Notes: generated by a model from the letters alone, not told the origin. DNA of 64,000 nucleotides from Athripsodes cinereus (GCA_947579605.1 OX388319.1:2852001-2916000), one strand, 5' to 3'. Shown: positions 11,535-22,399, counted from the stretch's first letter. Numbers and translations: made by a program.

Positions 11535-11700
11535 GTTTTATGATCCGTGACCACGTTAAAGGCGCAGTGACTTCTCCTGAACAGTAAAGTTTTCAATTTG
11601 CTCCCGAATGTGATAGTATGTTGATTCTTTCTCAGGTCCTCAGGCAATCTGTCCCGGACAGTTGGTGCGGTTACTCTGAAGCTCCTTTTTGCGATTTTTT
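11535..11700 (-). pseudogene. CR1/L2-like LINE reverse transcriptase 3' end
   Basis: Minus-strand translation from about 11697 gives AKRSFRVTAPTVRDRLPEDL and then LRKNQHTITFGSKLKTLLFR. This is the hallmark C-terminal segment of CR1/L2-type LINE proteins, where a VTAPxxWNSLPxxLR block precedes FKSKLKTxLF. Only this tail remains, and the LINE domains upstream are gone. It lies beside an R1 copy. Clade assignment is by motif recall only. Confidence 0.65.
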
Positions 11701-11934
11701 TAAGTATTTGTCCTTTTGGGTTCCACGAGTTTGTTTGCCTATATACTATTGTATCGTCATAAAGGAGTGTTGAGCTTATAAAGGATAAAAATAAACTACA
11801 AAGGTACTCATAATACTATATGGAATATGAGAGACGTAGAAACAGAGTTGGTACATTTTAAAACCCGAATGGCATACATTAAAATATTAATTCAGAATAT
11901 AGGAACGAATTACAAATTAAAATTTTCACCGTAT

Positions 11935-12075
11935 CGGTGCTTAGGTAGTACAACTCCACAATGAAATAAAAGGAAGTGTCTTTCTACTATGCGATCTATA
12001 TTAATTTGAGAGAGAAGCCTTCGGTCTGATTAAGGCATAACACTTAGGAAGGTAAACGTATCTTTTCATAACTGA
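11935..12075 (+). repeat. Degenerate R6-family fragment
   Basis: Carries the family head (TATCGGTGCTTAGGTAGTA, CTCCACAATGAAAT) and a diverged left arm (AGTGTCTTTCTACTA, GAGAGAAGCCTTCGG). No inverted right arm is present, so it shows the head joined to a single arm. Confidence 0.5.
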
Positions 12076-12176
12076 ACTGAAGATTTTGAATGTCTTTTTG
12101 GTGATATTTTAGTGAATCGTGTTTTTACCCTCTCTTTCTGATTTCAATCGTATGGATTGTTTTACGATTTTATATT

Positions 12177-12405
12177 TCTGAAAGAGGGGGTGTGAGAAAG
12201 CGAAGACGTCCAAAAATCACGCGGCTTGATCACGTGGATCAAATTCTTAAGGACAGCTGCGTGTTGAGAAAGAGAAATCGACGTGCATGTATGAGAAACT
12301 GGATGAATATAGAGAAAGCGAAAGAAGTATGTAAGGATAGATCTATATGGCATTCCGTTCTCCTTGCCTACCCCACCTGGGAAACGGCGTGAGGGTATAG
12401 ATAGA
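12177..12405 (+). pseudogene. R2-family LINE ORF2 C-terminal fragment
   Basis: Translates to a basic segment (MRKRRRPKITRLDHVDQILK) followed by RNRRACMRNWMNIEKAKEVC and PTWETA before a stop. It then runs into GGCGTGAGGGTATAGATAG. This is the conserved C-terminus of an insect non-LTR retrotransposon ORF2 and its 3' tail, and it matches copies near 23.1, 23.9, 38.8, 62.0 and 63.8 kb. The 5' part is truncated, as is usual for LINE insertions. The minus-strand frame over it is a shadow. Confidence 0.75.
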
Positions 12406-12728
12406 TTGATAAATAGAGATTGCTTCGTAGCAAAGTTTTTTCTATAAAACACTCGAAAACGAAGAATAAGGGCCAAAAATCTATAATAATAATATGACAA
12501 TTTATAAAGTGCCGTTTTGTGATAATATCATTTCAGGAATATCTAGGATCAACATCCACGTCTATTTTATGTAATATTTATTTATAAAAAATTGTAATAT
12601 TTATAAAAAAAAATGTTGCCCGAAAGATAAAATAATGTATGTTTGGCAGACATTGAATTTTGTCAAAAAAAAAAAAAAATAAGATAAAAGGTGTGTCATG
12701 AGTAAAACCTTGTGAACAAACGAGTCTT

Positions 12729-12935
12729 CAGAGGCCTGAGTCAATAACACACTTTCGCGTCACGTTCCCGATCCGTTAGCGTTCGGGTGCAGACGATGTT
12801 GCGCCAAAGTGTTAATTTTCGTAACTATTGTGTATCTTAGCAACGAAATTGACACTTGCTTGCAACTTCGTCTATACTCGAACGTTAACGGAACGAAAAC
12901 GTAACGTGAAAATGTGTTATTGACTCAGGCCTCTG
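12729..12935. mobile_element. hAT-like MITE with 23-bp inverted ends
   Basis: The left end CAGAGGCCTGAGTCAATAAC, extended by ACA, is perfectly inverted at the right end (positions 12913-12935). Imperfect complementarity continues inward (CACGTTCC, CGTTAGCG and CGTTAACG, CGTAACGTG). The element is 207 bp with no ORF. The CAGAGG terminus suits hAT, but the flanks (GAGTCTT and GCCTCTT) are at best a degraded duplication. Confidence 0.75.
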
Positions 12936-13084
12936 GCCTCTTTTGAAACATATTATAATTTATATTATTTTTCTCCACGTATTATTTGTTGTGAAATCTA
13001 CGAAGCCATACATTTTGCAGCATTGATACCAAACCTAGAAACTAGATAACCTTAAGTTATATAAATAACTAGGGTATTGCATAG

Positions 13085-13560
13085 TATGTTTGTTTGTATA
13101 TATTATGGTAAGGTAACTGATTACTCTTGGGAGAGAACAAACATTACTTACAGAAAAACATAATTCAAAGAGAGAACAACATTCTGTAAGACAGAACAAA
13201 AATGATTGTCACATAAATAAATCAGTCCGTTCATGTGTATGTATGTTTGTTTGTATATATTATTATGGTAAGGTAACTGATTACTCTTGGGAGAGAACAA
13301 ACATTACTTACAGAAAAACATAATTCAAAGAGAGAACAACATTCTGTAAGACAGAACAAAAATGATTGTCACATAAATAAATCAGTCCGTTCATGTGTAT
13401 GTATGTTTGTTTGTATATATTATTATGGTAAGGTAACTGATTACTCTTGGGAGAGAACAAACATTACTTACAGAAAAACATAATTCAAAGAGAGAACAAC
13501 ATTCTGTAAGACAGAACAAAAATGATTGTCACATAAATAAATCAGTCCGTTCATGTGTAC
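13085..13560. repeat. Tandem array, 160-bp period, about 3 copies
   Basis: ATGGTAAGGTAACTGATTAC recurs at 160-bp spacing near 13105, 13265 and 13425. The units are almost identical; the first lacks a TAT. Each unit holds GGGAGAGAACAAACATTACT and CATTCTGTAAGACAGAAC. The high identity suggests recent expansion. No ORF runs through it. Confidence 0.95.
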
Positions 13561-13667
13561 ATATGTATGTTCGTATGGATTTATCTGTGGCAATAATTAT
13601 AATTATCGAGTTATAGGAAAAATAATGCAATCTACTCGAATTCTAATCATTTGAGCATTTTATAACT

Positions 13668-13910
13668 TCGTGGAACACCTGGACAAACAGGTGTCCAATT
13701 CTCTCCAGCAAGATTTCGAGTGTCATGTAAAAGACGGGTGTTCTAAAAATAAATAAATTTTACATATTGAATTCAGGCACCTATGAGGTTTGCCACTCAT
13801 CCTGCATATCTTATTTTTTTGTTGGCACGGAGAGAATAAGACAGATGGCATGTTTATTACATACAACTAGCAATCCCATTTATGGGATATGCCATGATCG
13901 TATAGTAGTA
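13668..13910 (+). mobile_element. R1 SINE-like element
   Basis: Diverged full-length copy: GTGGAACACCTGG, CGAGTGTCATGTAAAAGAC, GAGGTTTGCCACTCATCCTG, TTGGCACGGAGAG, GGGATATGCCATGAT and a TAG tail. Confidence 0.8.
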
Positions 13911-14242
13911 GTAGATATGTGTGTATCGTCGCGTTAGTACCCATAATACAAGATTCATAATTATTTTAAATATTTTAGTTACGGACTAACTCCATCTGTG
14001 TAGTTTGTCTACATATTATGTTATGTAATGGTATGTTAAAATGAGTGACGTGGAATCATGATAAAATGGTAGAAAAATATTAATTTGTATAAAGATGTTG
14101 TCATTTTTTAATATCAATTTACAAAAAAACAGAAAAACGGGGAATCGATCTTACTGTAGGTTACAAGAGAAGAAAAAGAAAATGATTTAGATTTGGAATT
14201 TGTACAACTTTAATACAAAATTTATTAGGTACCTACTTTTTT

Positions 14243-14295
14243 TAGTCGCGAACCAGCTTTCAAGAGGATTCACTCTTATTACCTGACTAGCGAAA
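14243..14295 (-). repeat. R7 hammerhead-like fragment
   Basis: Read on the minus strand: CAGGTAAT, then a 5-bp stem AAGAG/CTCTT around TGAATC, then GAAA, then AGCTGGTTC. This is the same layout and nearly the same bases as the R7 arms at 17411-17446 (stem II, GAAA, AGCCGGCTC). A single arm only, with a degenerate core. Confidence 0.5.
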
Positions 14296-14667
14296 AGACA
14301 TGGTTAAATTCTTACAGAAGTCGAGCTTACTGAAGCTAGTATAAGTTATAAAGTAGAGCCTAAAAACAAGACATATGTACGAGTATAAAACGCATTAATA
14401 CAGCTGTTTGTTAGGACAATGAATAATTTATGTTTCGTGTCCGCAGATCCGTTAATATTTACGTATGGACTTAGTTATTAGGTAAACCATGTGTAATAAT
14501 AAATTAATGATGAAACGGATCACTATCTAGTGACAGGATACTGGATAACGGATATCCGGTAAGATCCTATGACAAATAGCTAGTGATTGGCATGATTTGT
14601 TAAGTTTCAAGTTCGAGTTGGATTTTTGGATTTTTTATTTCCTTATTCATTATTTTATTTATTTAGT

Positions 14668-14945
14668 CTACTACTATACTTCTATACCATCACGGCATAT
14701 CCCTCAAATGGGGCAGCCAGCAGACCAGCTGCATGTAGTCTATTCTCACCTTTTTCCGTAAGTTTTTGAGTGCCCTGTAAAAGGCAGCTGTTTGAAATAA
14801 TAAAGACATTTTACATCTTAAATTCAGCAATGACCCATACTGAAGGTCATGATTGTTTTTGTTGGCACGGAGAGGAAAAATTGCGTGTTTATTACATGCA
14901 GCTGTTCTGCTGACTACCCCACTTGTGGAATATGCTGTGATGATG
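14668..14945. mobile_element. Two R1 pieces joined in opposite orientation
   Basis: Positions 14668-14739 are the minus-strand tail part (CTACTACTATAC, CATCACGGCATATCC, GCAGACCAGCTGCATGTA). From about 14740 a plus-strand copy begins in the CTCACCTTTTTCCGTAAG block and runs through GTAAAAGGCAG to CCACTTGTGGAATATGCTGT. The junction lacks both 5' ends, so it is either an inversion or an insertion of one copy into another followed by deletion. Confidence 0.75.
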
Positions 14946-15189
14946 TGTATTTGTTATTTTTGTACATCATCATTAAATAACAGTGTTAACAAAACAAGAT
15001 AAAATTCAAAATACTCTAACGATATTATTATCACTATGGAGTGGTTTTTCTCATCTAGTCACGTGTGACCTTCCATCAAGCCTAAATGATTAGTGAGCCG
15101 ATTATTTTGAAAGAGCTAGGCTGAATGTGCCTACATTTTTTTGCCCACAAACACTGCTGTCGGGAACATAAGGCAGAAAATAATAAAAT

Positions 15190-15410
15190 TAGTTTTCTTT
15201 CTTCATAGTGACTTACCACATCACCTCTTTCCATGATATTCATTACATTCGTAGCTTTCATTGTTATAAAAATGTTGTATTGTGAAAGAGTGTCACTAAA
15301 TTGTCGGAATTCTGGAGTGGAAAGAATACAGTGCTTTTTTTGGGCATGTATTATTCAAAACTCTCAAAATGTGACCGAGAACCTATAGCCATAATCTCTT
15401 CGACAAGCAA
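15190..15410 (-). repeat. R3 LINE 3' fragment, degraded
   Basis: Shares TTGTGAAAGAG and CAAAACTCTCAAAATGTGAC with the better R3 copies at 18200-18480 and 33008-33300. Sense strand is minus. Confidence 0.5.
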
Positions 15411-15418
15411 GGGCCCAT

Positions 15419-15613
15419 TCAAGAATCATAACACCTCCTGAACAATAAGGTCTTTAACCCTGCCTTGAACATCTCCACACTCTCCAGAGTTCGCAAATCA
15501 TAAGGAATTTTGTTCCACAGCAACGTACCAACTATGGAGCTGTCATATATAAGGCTTAGGAAAGACAACATCACCTTATTTGGTAGTGCCCTGGACGAGA
15601 CTTGAATCCGCAA
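15419..15613 (-). pseudogene. CR1/L2-like LINE reverse transcriptase C-terminal fragment
   Basis: The minus-strand peptide contains SSIVGTLLWNKIPYDLRTLE and then VEMFKAGLKTLLFRRCYDS. It is closely similar to the fragment at 46295-46688 (FSVVGQLLWNNFLYDLPTLE and VFKAKLKTLLFRRCCNS). These are the last ~60 residues of a CR1/L2-type ORF2. The upstream reverse transcriptase is absent. Confidence 0.75.
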
Positions 15614-16060
15614 CTCATAAAAACAAATTTAAATATTAATTATAATAGTATATTTTGACCGGATACTAGATTGTTACCAAACATCCCTAGTAACAGTGCG
15701 TCGTGTGCGAGTATTAGGTACGTGTATTGTTTGTACAGGACATGGAACAGTATTACGTCACGTTAAATGTCGGTATTGCCAGAACAAATAATACATAGTA
15801 CACACTCTTATCGTCAGACTGAAGGGTCAGTCAGCCTAATCAACGAGTCTGACAAGTCTATTTTTATAAAATTGTCTCTGGACGGACGGTGGCGTTTGAA
15901 GTCGTTACAGTTTAATATGTTAACTTTTGAATTTTTAATGTGCATTAATATAATATAGGTATATTTTATTGTATATATGCAGTTTTGTTTTCATTGTTTT
16001 TATATAGATTAGGTTCCTATAGGTACCTATTGTATAATTTATTTATTTTTTACCAAAATT
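15614..16060. other. No gene seen
   Basis: No supported gene. A short frame at 15767-15958 lacks domain or splice evidence. Confidence 0.45.
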
Positions 16061-16061
16061 A

Positions 16062-16170
16062 TACCATCACAACATATCCCGCAAATGGGGTCGCCAGCGG
16101 ACTAATTGTACGCAATAAACATACAAGTCATCCTCTACGTGTCAATACAAGTAAAGTAATTCAAACTCGA
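16062..16170 (-). mobile_element. R1 tail-half fragment
   Basis: ATACCATCACAACATATCCC, GGGGTCGCCAGCGGACTAAT and CAATAAACATACAAGTCATC mark the reverse-strand 3' half of R1. Confidence 0.65.
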
Positions 16171-16589
16171 ACATGATTTAGATCTTCTACATCCAATCCA
16201 AAAGCACACTGTGGAGACTCCAACAAAATGACCATCACTCAATTGTGTATCCAAGTAAACAGATAAAATGTTCTAATAGTTAACTAACAGGCACCCAATC
16301 GCTCTGATTTGATGATTATTCTTTTCCTCACTGTTTGTCCAAAAGGAATATTAAAGGGAAAAGTGTCATTGATAAAATTTCCCCCTTATTTCATTTTTCT
16401 TATCTTATTTTACATCTTGAATAAAATTTGTGACTTTATAAAAAAATAATGAAACTTCGTTGTATTCTGAGATATCTCGAGGGAAAAATATTTGTAAAAG
16501 CATTTTCAAATATAAATGAGCAGCCAGCAAGAAACAAACAATAAAAAACGAGATATCAAAAATAAACACTTTAGACCCTAATTCTGTGG

Positions 16590-16815
16590 AGAGTATTTGG
16601 TAGAGAATAGGTTTCCCCTCATTTCTATAAGTTATCGAATTCCCTGTAAAGGGCAAGTATTCGAATAACTCAACGTTTAAGACATTCAACATCTTCAGTT
16701 TTAGCCATGAGATATGCCACCTATCCTGAATATAAATTAACTTTCATTGACATGGGGAAGACAACTTGCATGTTAATTTTGTGCAGTTGGCCCGCTGGCT
16801 ACCCTAGTTGTGTAA
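16590..16815 (+). mobile_element. R1 SINE-like element, diverged
   Basis: Plus-strand copy: GGTTTCCCCTCATTTC, TTCCCTGTAAAGGGCAAGTA, GAGATATGCCACCTATCCTG and GCCCGCTGGCTACCCTAGTT. The tail is lost. Confidence 0.7.
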
Positions 16816-17160
16816 TTAAATATAATGTTGAACATTCCAGAGCACTTAGGGGTTTATCTAATTGTTCGGAGATGGCGGATCATTGCATTAATCATAATCA
16901 CAATTTTGATGTGAGTAGTGTAACGGTTCTACATTCAGAAAGCCGGTAAAGAAAATTAATTGCTTTGGAAACATTGGAAATACATAAATATATTGTAAAT
17001 ATTCAAATACCCCATTCATCACCATTGTTAAAACCAATTACTCATCCACCATTGTCTTAACTCTTCCTACTTCCTTACCCCTTCTTTTCTATTTTTTAGT
17101 ACATTTTTTAAAAAATTGTTGTTGCATGTGCTTTAAGAAAAAAAATCTTGTGTTAGTTAT

Positions 17161-17237
17161 CTTGAAAATGTCAAGCTAACTTGACGAAAGTGCTCGAGTA
17201 TTATTAAATCAATAGTGAAAAGTAAACAGTGTTTTAT
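17161..17237 (+). repeat. R8 element with clean hammerhead-like motif
   Basis: TTGAAAAT (17162-17169) is followed by a 6-bp stem GTCAAG/CTTGAC closed by a CTAA tetraloop (17170-17185). GAAA follows (17186-17189), then AGTGCT (17189-17194) and C (17195). In a hammerhead this is core, stem II, GAAA, short stem III and the cleavage-site nucleotide. The same motif recurs in the right arm of the inverted repeat at 37430-37640. The body resumes after the insertion at 17251-17503 (AATGTCTTTTCACAATGTGA). Activity is doubtful because core bases differ from CTGATGA. Confidence 0.55.
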
Positions 17238-17250
17238 TGATATCAAATAT

Positions 17251-17503
17251 AAAGTTGATATTTTCAACCGACGGTACTTGGTGGAAATTCATGTTGAATT
17301 AATTAAAATAAAACACTTATTAGTAGTATATCCACGGTGACTTTTTATTGGACGCGAGCCGGCTTTCAAGAGCTTCCGCTCTCATCATCAGGCTGGCACT
17401 TTTCGCCAGCCTGATGATGAGAGCGGAAGCTCTTGAAAGCCGGCTCGCGTCCAATAAAAAGTCACCGTGGATATACTACTAATAAGTGTTTTATTTTAAT
17501 TAA
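17251..17503. mobile_element. Snap-back element R7 carrying hammerhead-like motifs
   Basis: A 253-bp insertion inside R8, flanked by a 13-bp duplication TGATATCAAATAT (17238-17250 and 17504-17516). After a ~47-bp unique head (CAACCGACGGTACTTGGTGG) come two essentially perfect ~100-bp inverted arms around the loop ACTTTTC. The right arm reads CTGATGA (17411-17417), T, stem GAGAGC/GCTCTT with loop GGAA, GAAA (17435-17438), self-complementary AGCCGGCT (17438-17445), then C. All conserved hammerhead core bases are present. Stem I is weak (about 2 bp locally). Hammerheads are known in Penelope-like retroelements; origin from such an element is inferred. Confidence 0.75.
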
Positions 17504-17560
17504 TGATATCAAATATGTTTGAAATGTCTTTTCACAATGTGAACACACAAACTCTAGATC

Positions 17561-18190
17561 ATTTAAATATAATGTATCTGATATATTTAAAATAATCTAT
17601 TATTACAAGTTAAAGAACGCTTCAAGTATTAACTCATGCGATTCTGCCTGTAAGCCTTTTCTTCACGCGATATGTGAAGCTTTTAAATTGAGGCTGTTCT
17701 TAGGATTAAGTGCTTGCATTAATCAGAATTAGTTCATGTATCTTCAGAGGTCTAACAAATAGTAAAGTGCCAAGACATAGTTGAGAAAAGAAATGGTTGA
17801 ACTATTAAGTGTACACTATATTAATATCATGAATATCAGAAAAAGTCAAGTGGAAACTTTATGTAAAGTGCTTTCAAACACGTAAAACATTTAAAATTAA
17901 TTAATTTAAACAGTCAAATTAGTTCATTTCTTGTTTTCTGTAGAGGGTTTATAATTCAAAAGGTCTCTGATGCTTTTACACGATTGCAAATGGAGCCTTA
18001 AGGTTCTTGAATAGAGACTGTGGAGTAACAAAATATAGACTAAGAAATAGAAAGATATGGACTTTGGGATAGCAAAATATGGACTGCAGGATAACAAAAA
18101 TTAGACTTGAACAGATGACATTGTCTGAGTTACGGGGAAAATTTAGGTGCGTATTGAGTAGGAAAGTTTTCAAGAGGTCTAAATTAAGCA
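17561..18190. other. No gene seen
   Basis: AT-rich, with no supported gene or recognised repeat. Confidence 0.45.
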
Positions 18191-18199
18191 ATGAAGAGA

Positions 18200-18480
18200 T
18201 GGTAGCTGGAAATGAGTCGTGAGCACAAGGTAGAAATCAGTATCCTCCATTCAGAGCATCTCTGCGCTAACTTAGTCTCTTCTTCCCACGCCATTTCTAG
18301 CACTCTAATATCGTTGTTGTAGGAATGGTGCATTGTGAAAGAGGGACGTCTGGGACGTTGAAACCCTTGTGGATAAAAGAACAATGCTTTTATGGGCTAA
18401 CTATCACTGAAAATTCTCAAAACGTGACACAACCAGGAACAATCGTCTCTTCAATACTACAGATCTTTGCAGAATGGGTT
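18200..18480 (-). pseudogene. R3 LINE 3' fragment
   Basis: The minus-strand peptide includes EMAWEEETKLAQRCSEWRIL, a C-terminal LINE segment. Copies at 33008-33300 and 36995-37110 begin with TCATCATCATCGCC on the plus strand, so the sense strand ends in a GATGATGA tail. Here the tail is lost. Only the 3' end of the element remains. Confidence 0.6.
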
Positions 18481-19374
18481 AACGCAATACTGTGCATTAT
18501 GATGTGCTCATGCAACCAAACATTCAAAATCATTCATAGATACTTATTTTCGAAACTTACATAGTATCTTCCGCTCTCGAAACTCGGTTAGGTACCAAGA
18601 CTAACAGCCATATAGATTGTGTTGGGATTGGGATAAAACAGGTATTCAACCGACGGTATATATGTTGGTTTATAAGAATTAAAAAGTATCGGATATTGAT
18701 AATATTATTAACGGATAGGTGGCACAGATTTGGCATCTCTACAAAGCAATTTTTGTATGAATAACTCGGCGTCACGACGCAAAGTAAGGGGAGTTCAAAT
18801 GTTTATTTTGTTTAAATGTTTAACAAATACTTATAATAACAAAAAGACACGTTGTTTACAGTTATAAACAAATATCAAAAAGTTGTTTTTTTATTTACTC
18901 CCCAATCAGAGCTTTTAATATCTAGTTATTTTCGATTACGAAGCTACTATGAATGGTGAGAAATCAAAAGAAAGTTGATATATTTTTAATCGAAGATCAA
19001 AGCAAGTATAAAAGTTTAATGTTGATAACAAGACTTCACTAAGACTTTAATCAAAGCATATATTATAATAATAAAAAAAATCTTAATCAATATGAGTCTG
19101 TGGCAGTCTTTAGAATTTTAATCTTTAATTTCTAGATTTTTTTTGGAGATTCCATAATTACATAAAACTAACTTTAGTACCTAATAAAGAGTAAACTTTT
19201 TTTTTAATGTATAAGTACCTACATTTTTTTATATTTATAGACTGTTTGTATTATTGATCTGTCATACTTATCGTAAATGGCAAATTGATCAATAAAAAAA
19301 TAAAAATAAAAAATTAAAAAGGTTTATTGATCAAATAAATAAATAAAATAAAATGTAGTTTCTATATAATATAT
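18481..19374. other. No gene seen
   Basis: AT-rich, with poly-A/T runs near 19060-19340. An A-rich LINE-like tail (CAATAAAAAAATAAAAATAA) ends near 19320. Confidence 0.45.
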
Positions 19375-19617
19375 CCTTTGAAGTTCCTGGTAAAAAACAG
19401 GTCTTCCTCTCTTTTCTGTATTTTTTTTGTATCCTGTAAAAGGCAGGTATTCCTAAGACTTCGCAAATAAGACATTGACACTTGCAATTCAGCGATTAAG
19501 CGTGCCACCCATCCCAAATGTTTTGTTCATTATTGGAACGATTATGTTTATCATAATTATCCAGTAAGTCTGCTGGCATCGCAATTTGCGGTATATGTCG
19601 TGATGGTATAGTATAAG
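19375..19617 (+). mobile_element. R1 SINE-like element, diverged
   Basis: Recognised by CCTGTAAAAGGCAGGTATTC, TTCAGCGATTAAGCGTGCC, CACCCATCCCAAATG and GTCGTGATGGTATAGTATA. About full length. Confidence 0.75.
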
Positions 19618-20394
19618 TTTTGTGTTTCCCACAAATGAGGTAGCCACTAGACTCGCTATTAGGTACTTATTAAAGAAACAAAATGTTCAATATCACAAAT
19701 TTGAAGATATTAGCGATAAATAAATTTCCCAAATAACACGATAACTTTTCGCTGAATTTAAACGTATAATATCCTAGCGATGCCGACTGGCCGAGTTTCA
19801 GCGAGTATAAATTGAAAAATTGTTATTATTGCTGAGTTCGTCCCATTTTCAAAAACAGACTCTCGCCTTTGCATAAGTGTTCACAGTGTAATTTTCTTCT
19901 TTACATTACAATTCTGTGAGATGCATGAAGCTTTTCCACGTGCATTTCGAGACAATGGCAAAGTTCCAATCATTACATGCATGCTATCATCGGCATACAA
20001 AGTATACACAAAGTAAGTTTAATCAAGCGAATTTAATAAACAATCAATATTGGCTTTGTGTATAATGTTAGATGAATAATTATTTATTCACTGCTTTAAT
20101 GTAAAGTTGCATTGTTACTGTCGGTTGCATTTCGCATACAATAACAACAATCAATAAAGTTACATACGAGAACCAATAAATTACAATATATTTGTAATTG
20201 GTTCATAATAGTAATGAGTATTGTAATTATAATCTTAAAACAATAGTCGGACAAAGCAAAACATAATACAATTTAATAACAGTTTCAAAGTCGTAAAATG
20301 TACCAGATGTAGTGATATGGTACATTATAAATATAATGTTAAGGAAAATCTTACGCTATTGCGAAATAATCTAATATATGTACATAATATATAA

Positions 20395-20585
20395 AAACTC
20401 CGAGGCCGGAGTCTCGGCCTCCGGAACTCCGGAACTAAGGGTCCGTGGTTCGATCCCAGGTGCCGGCAAACTCCCCTTTCACGGCACAAGCTTTTAGCTT
20501 AATGAGAATCGGCCAACATCTATTTTTCATTCCCCTTAAAGTTAAGAGTGGTCCACCCCGAATTTTTTTATTTTATTTTTTGAAC
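20395..20585 (+). mobile_element. tRNA-derived SINE-like fragment
   Basis: GTGGTTCGATCCCAGGTGCC (about 20447-20466) is a canonical B-box/T-arm, followed by an acceptor-like GCCGGCA. No complementary 5' acceptor strand or A-box is convincing; the upstream part is a GC-rich self-complementary block (GAGGCCGGAGTCTCGGCCTC). It is therefore not a functional tRNA but probably a truncated SINE or tRNA pseudogene. GAGAATCGGCC and an A/T-rich tail follow. Confidence 0.5.
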
Positions 20586-20589
20586 AAAA

Positions 20590-20827
20590 TTTTTTATATT
20601 TATTTTTTTATGGTGAGAAATTAAAAAATATATACAGCTTTAAATTTTCACTCTTCTACCATCAACCCCTATTTTTCAATAGCGATTTGGCGTTTCACCT
20701 TTTAGGATTTAAAGAATATAAAAGAGTAGGTGATATGACCAAAAGAGTTTGTCTATCAGAAGGAATATTTTTATGAAAAGTATATGGCAAACGTATATGG
20801 CAAAACAACGTTTGCCGGGTCAGCTAG
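20590..20827 (+). mobile_element. Helitron-like 3' terminus
   Basis: Ends AACGTTTGCCGGGTCAGCTAG followed by T. GGCAAACG is inverted as CGTTTGCC just before the end, giving an 8-bp hairpin near a CTAG terminus. That is the rule for Helitron 3' ends. A second, shorter copy ends at 10573. The 5' terminus was not identified and no Rep/helicase is present, so this is a non-autonomous or truncated copy. Confidence 0.6.
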
Positions 20828-22399
20828 TATTCTATAAGATTCTGAATCTGGCAGATTGACGACTCTTTTAGACCGACTATCAAAGAACATTTACAAACTG
20901 ACATTTTGATATTTTATAGGTATGTCGTGTTAGCTGTAAATAGATGTATTTTCGAAAAAATAAATAAATATTAAATAACAGTGGTTAAAAATTAATAAAA
21001 TTATCGTTATCAGCTACGAAACAGCATGTTCATTTGGTTTAGTTTAACTCATAGAGAATAAAACAAACAATAGGCCAAAAATCTATATATGGTCGTCTCA
21101 GTGAAAGAATCTTTCATCAAAATTATGTTGGGTGTTAATTGCTTTCATCAGCCATTTCTAGTCATCACTAATGATGAAATATCTATTAAGGCATAGATAC
21201 TTTAAGAAACTTAAAAATTAGTTGATAATCTAGCATTTTTCTCTTCTCTGATATGGGTTTTTTGTGGTTTTCCCATTTCGCAAGAAGGTTAATTCCAGAG
21301 ATGCTAGATATTTGATAGTTTTCTTTAAATTCTTCGCTTTTGAATCTGTTCATAGCGGATCACTTTCCAATAGTTTTTTATCTATGAATTTTAATAACTT
21401 TCTTATATCAACACGGACTTCTCCCAACATTCTTTGTTCAAATCCTATAAATACTGCTTATCTCTGTATCTTATTTCACTTTTTACTAATCGCCTGATGA
21501 TGGAGTCGAGAGTCTCCAAATACTAATAAGCGAAGTTAATAAAAGTTATTTAGAAAGTAGCTACATATGTATTGTGATTTCTTTCAATCTATCTTGAAAT
21601 GGACTTTAAAAAAAAACTATTAAGACATTTTCAATTTGGAGGATCACCCAGAGTGATCACTGAAAAAGAACAAGTCTCAATACCCCTTTAGGTTACATTC
21701 CATACATTTAGCAACTTTTTATTGAATTTTAATATTTAGTTATTGGTTCTGAGTCTATGTAGAATATTTTTGATTGAAAATTGTGAGAACAATGGAAAAT
21801 ACCAATCAAAAATCGGCAGTACTATTTTTACCCTATATACTACACTCCACAGCAACATGATATGTTGGTCTCGTCTCCAGAGGATAAACCAACTCCATAT
21901 AATGGATTATGGGGAGTAAAATAATAATTAATATTGACTATAAAAGGATTTTTATACTACAGGACCCTTTTATATAATTTATATGGACAGATTTATTTAC
22001 AAATTTTACTACTGGAGTCTCTTCAGGGACTCGTTAACCCAATGACCGAGAGAGTTTTTGTAAAACGGAGACGTTTAGTTTTTTAAACAGACAAGCCTCA
22101 AGATAATTTGGGAAATAAAAAAATCAATTATCAGCAAGGTTGCTGATGGATAAAAATAACTCTTTTCATATTCAACCTAACATCCTGAAATATTGTTATC
22201 AGAATGATAAATATATCATGAGATAATTTAAAACGATCTTAGAGATTTGTTTCTCTTCTGTGTTATCGAGAGAAACATTAAATGGCTAATGAATGAAGCT
22301 GAAATCATTCAATAATGTTATAATCAGAGAGAAAGAGAGACGGAGAAAATATAATAATAACAAATCAGCCTCAAACAGCGTTTCTACCATACAAGCAAA
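20828..22399. other. No gene seen; degenerate hammerhead-like trace
   Basis: No supported gene. At 21486-21545 the sequence CGCCTGATGATGGAGTCGAG followed by AGTCTCC and AAATACTAATAAGCG has a CTGATGAT core and GGAG/CTCC stem. The GAAA position reads AAAT, so it is at most a decayed hammerhead-bearing repeat. Confidence 0.4.

Noticed and set aside
12162..12500. 112-residue minus-strand ORF
   Set aside because: Antisense shadow of the R2 LINE fragment, whose plus-strand peptide matches five other copies.
13085..13560. CRISPR-like array
   Set aside because: The whole 160-bp unit is repeated with no variable spacers, so it is an ordinary tandem repeat in eukaryotic DNA.
20440..20470. Possible tRNA gene (GGTTCGATCCC)
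   Set aside because: Only the T-arm/B-box side fits; there is no matching acceptor 5' strand, D-arm or anticodon arm, so it is listed as a SINE-like fragment.
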